From Myxococcota bacterium (lineage in GTDB: Bacteria; Myxococcota_A; UBA9160; UBA4427), in assembly GCA_028278345.1 (NCBI GenBank), contig JANQEL010000220.1, forward strand, positions 24,730-88,729: 64,000 nt of DNA, given 5' to 3'. The notes under the pieces were generated by a model. It made no database searches. It saw only the letters and a list, made by a program, of their open reading frames with translations, and was not told where the DNA came from. The position numbers were made by a program, and so were the translations under genes. Positions 1 through 7,547 of the stretch are shown piece after piece; the stretch's first letter is position 1, and every line of letters begins with the position of its first letter.

Positions 1-25
1 CGCACCGGAACGAAGGAGTCACCCC

Positions 26-550
26 ATGAGTGAAACCCTGAAGGAAGTGCCCGCGCACGTCCAGGATTGGATCGGCACGGAGCGCTACGAGGAAGAAGGC
101 GAGTTCCCCGTCGAGCGCGGCTACATCTGGACCGCCTGCGCTTCGGTCGAAATGGGCAACCCCCTCTACTGGGACGACGAGGTCGCGGAGGAGATCGCTG
201 GCGGCATCATCGCCCCGCCCACCATGATCTCCACCTGGTTCCGCCCGCATCACTGGGCGCCCGGTCGCACGAAGCAGGCGCTGCCGCTGCAGATCCACTT
301 CGACCTCAAGGAAGAGCTGGATCTGCCGGAAGCGATCATGAGCGATTACACGGTGACCTTCGGCGAACCCGTTCGCCCCGGCGACCGCCTGCGCACCGCG
401 CAGATCCTCAGGTCCCTATCCGACCCCAAGACGACGAAGCTCGGCACCGGCCGCTTCTGGTTGATCGACGTCGTCTACCACAACCAGAACGACGAATACG
501 TCGGCACGGAGGCCTACACGGGCTTCGGCTATCGGAGGCATGCAAAATGA
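26..550 (+). CDS. MaoC-like hotdog dehydratase, FAS1-type (ChsH2-like partner subunit)
   Basis: This 174-residue protein has the look of a FAS1-like/MaoC N-terminal hotdog domain, with the segment GGIIAPPTMISTW near residues 54-66 typical of that group. It overlaps the next hydratase gene by 4 bp (ATGA), so the two are probably translated together and form a heteromeric enoyl-CoA hydratase in which this subunit shapes the acyl pocket. An AAGGAG ribosome site at 13-18 supports the ATG at 26. Family knowledge: ChsH1-ChsH2 of mycobacteria uses such a pair on steroid side-chain enoyl-CoAs. The substrate here is inferred, not shown. Confidence 0.8.
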   Translation: MSETLKEVPAHVQDWIGTERYEEEGEFPVERGYIWTACASVEMGNPLYWDDEVAEEIAGGIIAPPTMISTWFRPHHWAPGRTKQALPLQIHFDLKEELDLPEAIMSDYTVTFGEPVRPGDRLRTAQILRSLSDPKTTKLGTGRFWLIDVVYHNQNDEYVGTEAYTGFGYRRHAK

Positions 551-1044
551 GCGCGGCAACAGATCTCTCGACCACGTCCGTGACATCCGCCCAGGTGAAG
601 GCCGGCGACAACCTTCCCGAGTTCGCCTACGACGTCACCGCCACGACGGTGATCCTCGGCGCGCTCTCGACGCGCGACTGGCGGCCGATGCACCACGACC
701 GCGACTTCGCGATCCATCGCAACGGCACCAAGGACATCTTCCTCAACACGCCCAACCAGTCGACCTGGTTCGAGCGCTACGTCACCGACTGGTCGGGGCC
801 GAAGGGGCGCATCGGGAAGATGAAATTCCGCATGAAGGATTCCGTCTACCCCAACGACAAGATGGTCTTCCGCGGCACGGTGAGCGAAGTCGAGAAGGAC
901 GACGCCGGCTGCGATTGGGTGACCCTCGAAATCAACCTGAGCGTCGAAGGGAAGACGGTGACCGACTGCACGGTGCGCATTGCCCTTCCCAGCGACGACG
1001 ACGACAACCCGTGGTCCCGCAAGGGAGATCAGTGGAAGCCCTAG
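547..1044 (+). CDS. MaoC-like enoyl-CoA hydratase (ChsH1-like)
   Basis: The 165-residue product carries the R-hydratase catalytic pattern D-x4-H within STRDWRPMHHDRDFA, followed by KDIFLN and RYVTDWSGP. These segments closely resemble ChsH1, the catalytic subunit of the steroid side-chain hydratase, as I remember that family. It would add water to a 2-enoyl-CoA in the cytoplasm. The ATG overlaps the upstream stop as ATGA, indicating coupled translation with its partner. A longer in-frame reading upstream exists but lies inside the first gene and is out of character. Assignment to hotdog hydratase is secure; the steroid substrate is inference. Confidence 0.85.
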   Translation: MSAATDLSTTSVTSAQVKAGDNLPEFAYDVTATTVILGALSTRDWRPMHHDRDFAIHRNGTKDIFLNTPNQSTWFERYVTDWSGPKGRIGKMKFRMKDSVYPNDKMVFRGTVSEVEKDDAGCDWVTLEINLSVEGKTVTDCTVRIALPSDDDDNPWSRKGDQWKP

Positions 1045-1113
1045 CCCTGATCTCCGTCGACCACTCGAACCCACCTCCCACCTCTCATCAGAGATAGAAC
1101 GAGGAACGAAGCC

Positions 1114-2229
1114 ATGAATCTCGATTTCACCGAAGAACAGGAAATGCTGCGCGGCACCGTCCAGGGCGTGCTCGGCGAACACGCCCCCCTCGACGTCGTG
1201 CGCGCGATGGAAGACGACCCGAAGGGCTATCCCGACGAACTCTGGAAGCAGTTCGCCGAGCTCGGCCTCACGGGCATCGTGATCCCCGAGGAGTACGGCG
1301 GTAGCGACATGGGGATGATCGAAGCGGCCATCACCTATGAAGAGCTCGGCCGCGCGCTCGCGCCGACGCCGCACTTCCACAGCGCCTTCCTCTCGGCGAA
1401 GATCCTGCTCGCGAGTGGTAGCGACGACCAGAAGAGCGAGTGGCTGCCCAAGATCGCGGCCGGCGATGCCGTCCTCACCCCCGCCTGGATCGAGCAGGGC
1501 AACGGCTTCGGGCCGAAGGGCGTGCAGATGCGCGCCGAGGTGAAGGGCGACAACGTCGTGCTCAACGGCACGAAGATGCACGTGCACTTCGCGAGCGCCG
1601 CCGAGCGACTCGTCGTGCTGGCCCGCACGGGGGATGCGGACGACGCGGTCTCGCTCTTCCTCGTCGACCCGAACGCGAAGGGCATCAAGCTCACGCAGCT
1701 GATGAGCCTGGCATCGGACACCCAGTACCGCGTCGACTTCGATGGCGTCGAAGTGCCCGCCTCCGACAAGATCGGCGACTGGGCCAGCTGGGAGGCCGCG
1801 ATGATGGACGGCGTGATCCTGCTCGCCGCGATCGCGGTCGGTGGTTCGCAGCAGGCCCTCGACATCACCTGCGAGTTCGCAAAGGAGCGCGAGCAGTTCG
1901 ACAAGCCGCTCGCAGCCTTCCAGGCGATCTCCCACTACCTCGCCGACGCATCGACCAACGTCGCCGGTGCGCGGACGTTGATGTACGAAGCCGCCTGGGC
2001 GAGTGCAACCGATCGCCCGACCGATCGCCTGGCCCCGATGTCGAAGCTCTTCGCCTGCCAGACCTATCGCGACCTCACCGCGATGGCCGAGCAGGTGTGG
2101 GGCGGCGTCGGCTTCACGGTCGAGTACGACATCCAGCTCTACTTCCGCCGCGCCAAGCAGCTGCAGATCAGCTGGTGGGATACCGCCTACCTCGAAGAGA
2201 AGGTGGCGAGCGCCGTCCTCGACGATTGA
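1114..2229 (+). CDS. Acyl-CoA dehydrogenase
   Basis: A 371-residue flavoprotein of the acyl-CoA dehydrogenase family. It begins with the typical NLDFTEEQEMLRGTV helix, has the middle beta domain, and in the C-terminal helical domain shows EREQFDKPLAAFQAI, the FAD/dimer-contact segment of the family. The C-terminal WGGVGFTVEYDIQLYFRRAKQLQ matches the usual substrate-end helix. It follows the hydratase pair by 69 bp and would supply the 2-enoyl-CoA they hydrate. Family members next to ChsH-type hydratases often work as heterotetramers of two dehydrogenases; no second subunit gene is visible beside it. The catalytic base was not assigned with certainty. Confidence 0.88.
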   Translation: MNLDFTEEQEMLRGTVQGVLGEHAPLDVVRAMEDDPKGYPDELWKQFAELGLTGIVIPEEYGGSDMGMIEAAITYEELGRALAPTPHFHSAFLSAKILLASGSDDQKSEWLPKIAAGDAVLTPAWIEQGNGFGPKGVQMRAEVKGDNVVLNGTKMHVHFASAAERLVVLARTGDADDAVSLFLVDPNAKGIKLTQLMSLASDTQYRVDFDGVEVPASDKIGDWASWEAAMMDGVILLAAIAVGGSQQALDITCEFAKEREQFDKPLAAFQAISHYLADASTNVAGARTLMYEAAWASATDRPTDRLAPMSKLFACQTYRDLTAMAEQVWGGVGFTVEYDIQLYFRRAKQLQISWWDTAYLEEKVASAVLDD

Positions 2230-2268
2230 TTCCCCGCGCTGCGCTTCGCCGCAGCCAAGGAGACCCCC

Positions 2269-2691
2269 ATGATCGAAGTTTCCGTCACCCGCGATTCGGA
2301 TCTCGACGCCGAGACCGTCTACGAACTGCTCGCCGACTTCGGCAACACGAGTTGGATGAAGGGCGTCACCAAGACCGAGGTCGAAGGCGATGGCGTCGGC
2401 ATGATCCGCTACATCTACGCCAGCGCAGACGGTCCGCCCGTGCACGAGAAGATGACCGAGCGCGACGATCTCGCGCGCAAGGTCAGCTACGTGATCGACG
2501 AAGGCAATCCGCTTCCCGTCGAGAACTACGCCGCCTATGTCCAGGTGAGCGAAGTGGGTGACGGCTGCCAGATCGAGTGGGGTTGCACCTGCGACGCGAA
2601 GGGCGTCGACGAGGCCAGCGCGAAGAGCACGGTCGAAGGCATGTACGGCGTGCTGATCGACTGGGTGCTCGAGGGCGCCGCCAACAGCTAG
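2269..2691 (+). CDS. SRPBCC family protein (polyketide cyclase/START-like)
   Basis: A 140-residue protein with the pattern of the START/Bet v1-like fold: an N-terminal strand (MIEVSVTRDSDL), a short helix pair (AETVYELLADFGNTSWMKGV), a run of strands, and a long C-terminal helix (STVEGMYGVLIDWVLEGAAN). Such proteins bind hydrophobic ligands in a central cavity; the ligand cannot be read from the sequence. AAGGAG lies at 2255-2260, a good distance from the ATG. It sits in the same operon as the CoA-ester enzymes, 39 bp behind the dehydrogenase, which suggests a lipid or sterol-like ligand. Confidence 0.8.
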   Translation: MIEVSVTRDSDLDAETVYELLADFGNTSWMKGVTKTEVEGDGVGMIRYIYASADGPPVHEKMTERDDLARKVSYVIDEGNPLPVENYAAYVQVSEVGDGCQIEWGCTCDAKGVDEASAKSTVEGMYGVLIDWVLEGAANS

Positions 2692-2725
2692 TTCCCCAAC
2701 GCGTGCATACGAGGAGGTGCCATCC

Positions 2726-3814
2726 ATGTCGAACGATTCGGAGAAGCGCATCCTCGACGGCACGAGTTGGGCGGAGTTCTGCGACACGCTGAAGAGCGCC
2801 GGCGAGGTCGTGCTTCGCGACACCTCGCCGATGGACGCCTTCGAGCGCGCGGAGGGCTTCCGCTACCTCTCGCGCCTGACGCGCGTGGCCCTCGAGTCGT
2901 ACATCGAGTTCGCGGATCCGAAGTTCCCCGTCCTGCGTCGCCCCGCCCACGAGACGGTGAAGATCGGCGCCGACAACCCGGACAACCACTACCAGAGCGC
3001 CGCCATCTCGGGCGCCCACGAGTACGTGATCCGCGGCCAGCGCAACACCGTGCACTACCTCGGCATGGGGACCTACGTGGGCAACTACGGCTCGGGCGGT
3101 CGCATGGGCCAGAGCGGCTACATCGAGGGCATCGATCTCGAATACGGCGAAGACGGCGGCTTCGAGATCCTGCTCTCGTGCGAGAAGCCGGCGTCTGGCA
3201 ATTGGCTCCCGATGGAACCCGATACGTCCTCGCTGATCGTGCGGCAGACCTATCAGGATCGCGCGAACGAGCAGATCGCCGACATCACGATCGAACGCGT
3301 GGGCGGTGAGGGCGCGCTCCCGATCACCGCCGCCCACGTCGACGAGGGGCTCGCCGCCGCGGCGGCCTACGTGCGCGGCACCGCGAACCTCTTCACCGAT
3401 TGGACCGAGAGCTTCGCGAAATACCCCAACGAACTTCGCCTGCTCGATCCGAGCATCGCGACCGCGGCCCACGGCGATCCCAACATCTGCTACTTCCACG
3501 GCTATTGGGAGCTCGAGCCGGGGCAGGCCCTCGAGATCGAGGCGGCCCCACCCGAGTGCGACTACTGGAACTTCCAGCTCAACAACTACTGGATGGAAAG
3601 CCTCGACTACCGCTACCACCGCATCGACGTGAACCATCACGGCGCGCGCCAGGAAGACGATGGGCGGGTGGTCATCATCGTCGCCGCGACCGATCCCGGG
3701 CGCGGCAACTGGATCGACACCGCGGGGCACGAGCGCGGCACGATGTGCCTGCGCTGGATCCGGGCCGACCATCATCCCCAGCCCGTCTGCCGGGTGATCG
3801 ACCTGCCCGGCTGA
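2726..3814 (+). CDS. DUF1214 domain-containing protein (copy 1)
   Basis: A 362-residue protein of the DUF1214 group. The C-terminal half has the family hallmarks NNYWMESLDYRYHRIDVNHH and a GNWIDTAGHERGTMCLRW segment. No enzymatic role is established for the family; members are frequently next to CoA-ester and lipid genes. The ATG at 2726 is chosen over an upstream GTG because AGGAGG at 2712-2717 is correctly spaced for it and overlaps the GTG. No signal peptide is seen. Two related genes lie at 16461-17558 and 19138-20361, so the family has expanded locally. Confidence 0.82.
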   Translation: MSNDSEKRILDGTSWAEFCDTLKSAGEVVLRDTSPMDAFERAEGFRYLSRLTRVALESYIEFADPKFPVLRRPAHETVKIGADNPDNHYQSAAISGAHEYVIRGQRNTVHYLGMGTYVGNYGSGGRMGQSGYIEGIDLEYGEDGGFEILLSCEKPASGNWLPMEPDTSSLIVRQTYQDRANEQIADITIERVGGEGALPITAAHVDEGLAAAAAYVRGTANLFTDWTESFAKYPNELRLLDPSIATAAHGDPNICYFHGYWELEPGQALEIEAAPPECDYWNFQLNNYWMESLDYRYHRIDVNHHGARQEDDGRVVIIVAATDPGRGNWIDTAGHERGTMCLRWIRADHHPQPVCRVIDLPG

Positions 3815-3838
3815 ACGCATCCCCGCCCCCGGGATCCG

Positions 3839-3863
3839 TAACCCATTGAGTTCCATGGGGTTA
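3839..3863. promoter_or_regulatory. Imperfect inverted repeat upstream of tetR; possible operator or terminator
   Basis: TAACCCAT, an 8-nt spacer and ATGGGGTTA form a near-perfect inverted repeat between the DUF1214 stop (3814) and the TetR start (3911). A TAGAAT -10-like hexamer lies at 3894-3899, only 11 bp before the TetR ATG, which has no ribosome site. The repeat could be an autoregulatory operator or a weak terminator for the upstream operon; the sequence does not decide. Confidence 0.35.
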
Positions 3864-3910
3864 TTGCGTCTGGAAATCGGAATCTCACACGACTAGAATC
3901 GCGATTACCC

Positions 3911-4591
3911 ATGACGCCCCCCCGATCGTCACGCAGCAATCGCCGACGCACCGCCTCCCCGCTCCAGCGGCGGGTGCAGGAAGGGCGCGAGTCCGTCTAT
4001 CGCGAGGCGATCCGCACGGCCGCCGAACGCGTCTTCGCCGAGAAGGGCGCCGGCGCTTCGCACATGCGCGAGATCGCCTCCGAAGCCGGCGTCTCCCTCG
4101 CGACCCTCTACGGCGTGATCGACGGCAAGAAGTCGCTGCTTGCCGCGATCCACGCCGACCGCATGCGCGACTTCTACGAGTGCATTCGCGAAGCGCGCGA
4201 CTCGCGGGAGGAGACTCTCGCGAGTCACCTCGCCGTCTTGCGCGAAGGCGCTCGCTACTTCCTCGAGCGTCCGAACTTCCTTCGCATGTGCTGCCGTGAC
4301 GGCTACGGCTGGGCGACCGGCGCATCGGCTGGGGCCGAAGAGGCCGAGCTCTGGGAAGAAGGAGCATCGATCCCGCGCGAACTCTTCGAGCGCGGTATCG
4401 CGGAAGGCCTCTACGTCGACGAAGACCCCGACCTGTTGGTGCGCAAGATGCTCGCCCTCAAGCAGGTCGAGCTCACCCATTGGGTCGACCACGGCATGAC
4501 GGTTCCCCACGACGAGATCTTCGAACGTCTCGAGAGTCAATTCATTCGCGCGTTCACCCTTTCCGGAGGACACCAGCATGAATCGAAGTGA
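3911..4591 (+). CDS. TetR/AcrR family transcriptional regulator
   Basis: A 226-residue TetR-type repressor. The N-terminal helix-turn-helix is clear around residues 35-80 (FAEKGAGASHMREIASEAGVSLATLYGVIDGKKSLL), preceded by a basic tail rich in Arg and Ser. The C-terminal ligand domain is divergent, as usual. There is no ribosome site in front of the ATG and a -10-like TAGAAT lies close to it, so the transcript may be leaderless. The gene overlaps the next one by 14 bp, so it may be co-transcribed with the corrinoid methyltransfer genes and regulate them or the upstream operon. Confidence 0.88.
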   Translation: MTPPRSSRSNRRRTASPLQRRVQEGRESVYREAIRTAAERVFAEKGAGASHMREIASEAGVSLATLYGVIDGKKSLLAAIHADRMRDFYECIREARDSREETLASHLAVLREGARYFLERPNFLRMCCRDGYGWATGASAGAEEAELWEEGASIPRELFERGIAEGLYVDEDPDLLVRKMLALKQVELTHWVDHGMTVPHDEIFERLESQFIRAFTLSGGHQHESK

Positions 4592-5465
4592 AATCCCGGA
4601 GCGCAAGGTCTTCCTCTCGCGCAAGACCTCATTCCCGATCTACGCCAAAGACGTCGGCGACAGCTGGCTGCAGCTGCTGAACCTGGCGTTGCGCATTGGG
4701 ACGGACAAGACGACGCCAGCGGGGCCGTGCGCGGAAGCGCTGAACACCATGGTGACGATCGGGCTGCCCGTGATCGCCGAAGACCTCGAAGTCGAGGTCA
4801 CGCCACCCGAGGACTTCCCCGAGTTCCTCGCCTTCGATCGCGACGAGTTCGAGGGCCGCTACGCCGCCGTCCCGACCCCCGACTTCGCGCGCCTCGCTCG
4901 CGAACTCGAAGCGGGCGGCATGGCGATGCTCAGCGCGGATGAACTGCGCAAGCTCGTAGTTTCGAACGCGCTGGTCTCGGGCGCATTCAACGTCGTCGAA
5001 GGAAGCCTGTACGGCTCATACGTCCTCGGCGGCGTGAACCTCTTTGCCGACTGGCCGGTCGTCGCGCTTTCGCTGATCCGCGTGCAGCGCGAACTCGCGG
5101 CCCGGATCGGCATCCAGGCCGGTGCTGCGACCTTCGTCGTCCACGCGGCACAGCTCTTCGCGAGCGATTGGGCCCGATCGGAAGAGTTGCTCTCGCAACA
5201 CTTCAAGCGCCCCCTTCCCCTTCAGGTCGACCACTCGGGCGTCTTCCTCTTCGGCAGCGACAAGGGACGCGCGCGCGGCATGCTGCTCGACCACAACGCG
5301 TCGGACATCTTCTGGGAAGACGCGTTCGCGGATGCGCAGCAGCTCTCCTGGTACATCGTCGACGCGATGCCGTGGCTGCTGCCCCAACACATCCGCTACG
5401 TGGGCCAGGAGTGCGCGGCCCTCATGCACGCGATGCGCGCAGAGGAATGTTATCTGCAGGGCTGA
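4578..5465 (+). CDS. Thymidylate synthase-fold protein lacking the catalytic cysteine (tentative)
   Basis: A 295-residue protein whose N-terminal DSWLQLLNLALRIG and central segment (from LYGSYVLGGVNLFADW to VVHAAQLFASDW) follow the pattern of methanogen-type thymidylate synthases (the RSND ... SAHIY region). The region where the catalytic Cys of thymidylate synthase should sit has none: the only cysteines I see are near residue 53 and close to the C-terminus. It therefore probably does not make dTMP. It lies directly before an MttB-type methyltransferase and a corrinoid protein, so a pterin- or folate-related role in that pathway is an attractive inference. The fold call is from sequence pattern only. 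Confidence 0.45.
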   Translation: MNRSEIPERKVFLSRKTSFPIYAKDVGDSWLQLLNLALRIGTDKTTPAGPCAEALNTMVTIGLPVIAEDLEVEVTPPEDFPEFLAFDRDEFEGRYAAVPTPDFARLARELEAGGMAMLSADELRKLVVSNALVSGAFNVVEGSLYGSYVLGGVNLFADWPVVALSLIRVQRELAARIGIQAGAATFVVHAAQLFASDWARSEELLSQHFKRPLPLQVDHSGVFLFGSDKGRARGMLLDHNASDIFWEDAFADAQQLSWYIVDAMPWLLPQHIRYVGQECAALMHAMRAEECYLQG

Positions 5466-5510
5466 ACCAACCAGCGGGTGCGTGCGAACGCACTTCGTGG
5501 AGGAAGCGAA

Positions 5511-6869
5511 ATGGGAAAGCTCCTGTGGGAGGCGATCCACCGCTCGGGCACCGGCCAGATCATGTCGGAGGAGAAGTTCGAAACCGAGTTCTTCCCGAAC
5601 ACCCTGGAAGAGATCCGCAAGCGTCACCAGATCGAGGCGGATCCCGACGAACCGGTGATGACCGACCCCGACGTGGCCGACGCGCTGTTTCGCGCGGGCC
5701 TCGACTATCTGCTCGAGGTCGGGCTCTACTGCAAGGACACGAAGCGCATCGTGCGCTTCACCGAGGAGGAGATTCGCGAAGCCATCGCGACGGCGCGGCG
5801 CACGCTCACCTTCGGTTCCGGTCGCGAGACCTTCACCATCTCCCCCCGCGCCCCGGGCGACGGCCAGCATCCCTTCACCTGGTTTCCCGCCGGCGCGCTC
5901 ACCAAGAACGTCGAGCTCTACAAGCTCCACGCCATGTCGGCCATGCAGGAGAACACCTGCGATGGCGTGATCCCGATCCCGCTCCTCGGCGTAGGCGATC
6001 TGAAGAACATCCTCGACACCCCGACCCAGACCGTCGTGTGCCAGACCGAAGCGCGCATCATGAACGAAGCCGCGAGCTGGGCGGGCAAGCCGGGGCTCTT
6101 CTTCGGCATTCCCATGAGTGCGATGACGCCCCTGGCGCTGATGAGCACCTTCGGCCCGGGCATGTACACGAAGGAGAACTGCACCCTGCCCGTGCAGCTC
6201 CTGCAGGACATGCGGATCAACTACGACCGCTTCAACCTCTCGTTCTTCGCCCAGCAGCACGGCATCGAACCGTGGATGAGCAGCTCGCCTTCGCTCTACG
6301 GCTATCTCACCGGCCCCGAACAGGGGGCGATCGAGATCATCGCCCACACCCTGGGCATGCTCGCCTACTCGGGTGGGTCGCTGGTGCAGGCGATGAGCAT
6401 GTCGATCCACGGCACCTACATCGGCAACGACATCAGCTGGTGCAACTCGGCGGCGGCGCTGGCGGCCGAGCGCAACCTCGGGCTTCCGTGGGTGAGCTTC
6501 GGCAGCACGGGGACGCCTGGCTCGTCGTTCTCCGACGAAGCCTGGTACGAGACCGCGATCGCGGTCATCAATGCCTGCATCTCGGGCATGGAGGCGCTGT
6601 GGCTCGCGGGGGGCTCGACCGGCATCGAGTGCCGCTGGGCGGGAGAGATGGCGCGTGCCGCGGCGACGCTCTCACCGGAAGAAGGCGTTTCGATCATCAA
6701 GCAGATCCGCTCGCGCGAGTACGAGGCCACGCCCCCGGCCCAGGCCTTCGACAAGCTCTATGACACGTCGACCCTGCAACCCAAGCAGGAGCTCGTCGAC
6801 CAATACCGCAAGTTCACCCGGATCTTTCGAGACCTCGGCCTCGACTACCCGACGTGGCACGAAGCGTAG
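5511..6869 (+). CDS. Trimethylamine methyltransferase family protein (MttB-like, non-pyrrolysine)
   Basis: A 452-residue member of the MttB superfamily, cytoplasmic TIM-barrel enzymes that move a methyl group from a quaternary or tertiary amine to a cognate corrinoid protein. Typical features are the N-terminal RFTEEEIREAI, a central glycine-rich barrel, and a late HGTYIG...W segment. There is no in-frame amber codon, so it belongs to the non-pyrrolysine branch (as MtgB does for glycine betaine). GGAGGA at 5499-5504 fixes the ATG at 5511 rather than the GTG at 5478. The corrinoid protein gene follows after 23 bp, which strongly supports the role. The substrate is not predictable. Confidence 0.85.
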   Translation: MGKLLWEAIHRSGTGQIMSEEKFETEFFPNTLEEIRKRHQIEADPDEPVMTDPDVADALFRAGLDYLLEVGLYCKDTKRIVRFTEEEIREAIATARRTLTFGSGRETFTISPRAPGDGQHPFTWFPAGALTKNVELYKLHAMSAMQENTCDGVIPIPLLGVGDLKNILDTPTQTVVCQTEARIMNEAASWAGKPGLFFGIPMSAMTPLALMSTFGPGMYTKENCTLPVQLLQDMRINYDRFNLSFFAQQHGIEPWMSSSPSLYGYLTGPEQGAIEIIAHTLGMLAYSGGSLVQAMSMSIHGTYIGNDISWCNSAAALAAERNLGLPWVSFGSTGTPGSSFSDEAWYETAIAVINACISGMEALWLAGGSTGIECRWAGEMARAAATLSPEEGVSIIKQIRSREYEATPPAQAFDKLYDTSTLQPKQELVDQYRKFTRIFRDLGLDYPTWHEA

Positions 6870-6892
6870 AAGCAGGAAAGGAAGCGAAAGCG

Positions 6893-7534
6893 ATGGCGAC
6901 CATTGCCGACTTGCGACAGAAGGTCAGCGAAACCCAACCCGATCCGGCGACGGAACTGACGCGCGAGCTCCTGGCCGAAGGCCACGACCCGATGGAGATC
7001 CTCGAACAGGGCGTGATGAGCGGCTTGAACGACGTGGGCACGCGCTTCGCGGCCAAGAAGGCGATCGTGCTCGATCTCGTGCGCGCCGGTGTCACGGCGA
7101 AGCAGTGCATCCCCCTCATCGAAGAAGCGCTCCCGCGCGGCGAGACGCCGAAGAACAACAAGAAGGTCGTGCTCGGCACTCTGATGAGTCAGCACAACAT
7201 CGGCAAGAACCTGGTCGGCACCCTGCTCTCGATCGGCGGCTTCGACGTGGTCGACATGGGCGAGAAGAACGCGCCGTGGGATTTCTACGAGATCGCCGAG
7301 CAGAACGGCGCCGACATGATCGCGGTGTCGGTCGTCTTCGCTCCCGCCCTAGAGAAGTTCACCGAACTGCTTCGCCTGCTCGACGAGATGGAGGTGCGCG
7401 ACAAGTACCCCGTGATCGTCGGCGGCGGCGTCACGACGCAGAAGTGGGCCGACGAACAGGGTGCAGACGGTTGGGGTGCGCAGGCGAAGGACGGCGTGGA
7501 TCTCGCGCGCAAGATCCTGAACGTGACGGCCTGA
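6893..7534 (+). CDS. Corrinoid (cobalamin-binding) methyl carrier protein
   Basis: A 213-residue protein with the two-domain layout of methyltransferase corrinoid proteins: an N-terminal helical cap (DPMEILEQGVMSGLNDVGTRFAAKKAIVLDLVRAG) and a Rossmann-like B12 domain. The lower cobalt ligand His is kept in SQHNIGKN, followed by SVVFAP and a GGG turn, matching H-x-x-G...S...GG. The normally conserved Asp two residues before the His is Ser here. It would carry the methyl group from the upstream MttB-like enzyme. The ATG at 6893 has an AGGAAAGGAAG ribosome site. No acceptor methyltransferase of the usual MtgA/MtrH kind is adjacent. Confidence 0.85.
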   Translation: MATIADLRQKVSETQPDPATELTRELLAEGHDPMEILEQGVMSGLNDVGTRFAAKKAIVLDLVRAGVTAKQCIPLIEEALPRGETPKNNKKVVLGTLMSQHNIGKNLVGTLLSIGGFDVVDMGEKNAPWDFYEIAEQNGADMIAVSVVFAPALEKFTELLRLLDEMEVRDKYPVIVGGGVTTQKWADEQGADGWGAQAKDGVDLARKILNVTA

Positions 7535-7547
7535 GCCGCAACGGCCC

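Noticed and set aside
4578..5465. Functional thymidylate synthase
   Set aside because: No Cys is present in the region of the nucleophile, and the dUMP-binding Arg motifs are not recognisable.
5511..6869. Pyrrolysine-containing MttB (true trimethylamine methyltransferase)
   Set aside because: No in-frame TAG is present in the gene, and no pyl genes are seen, so it belongs to the non-pyrrolysine branch.
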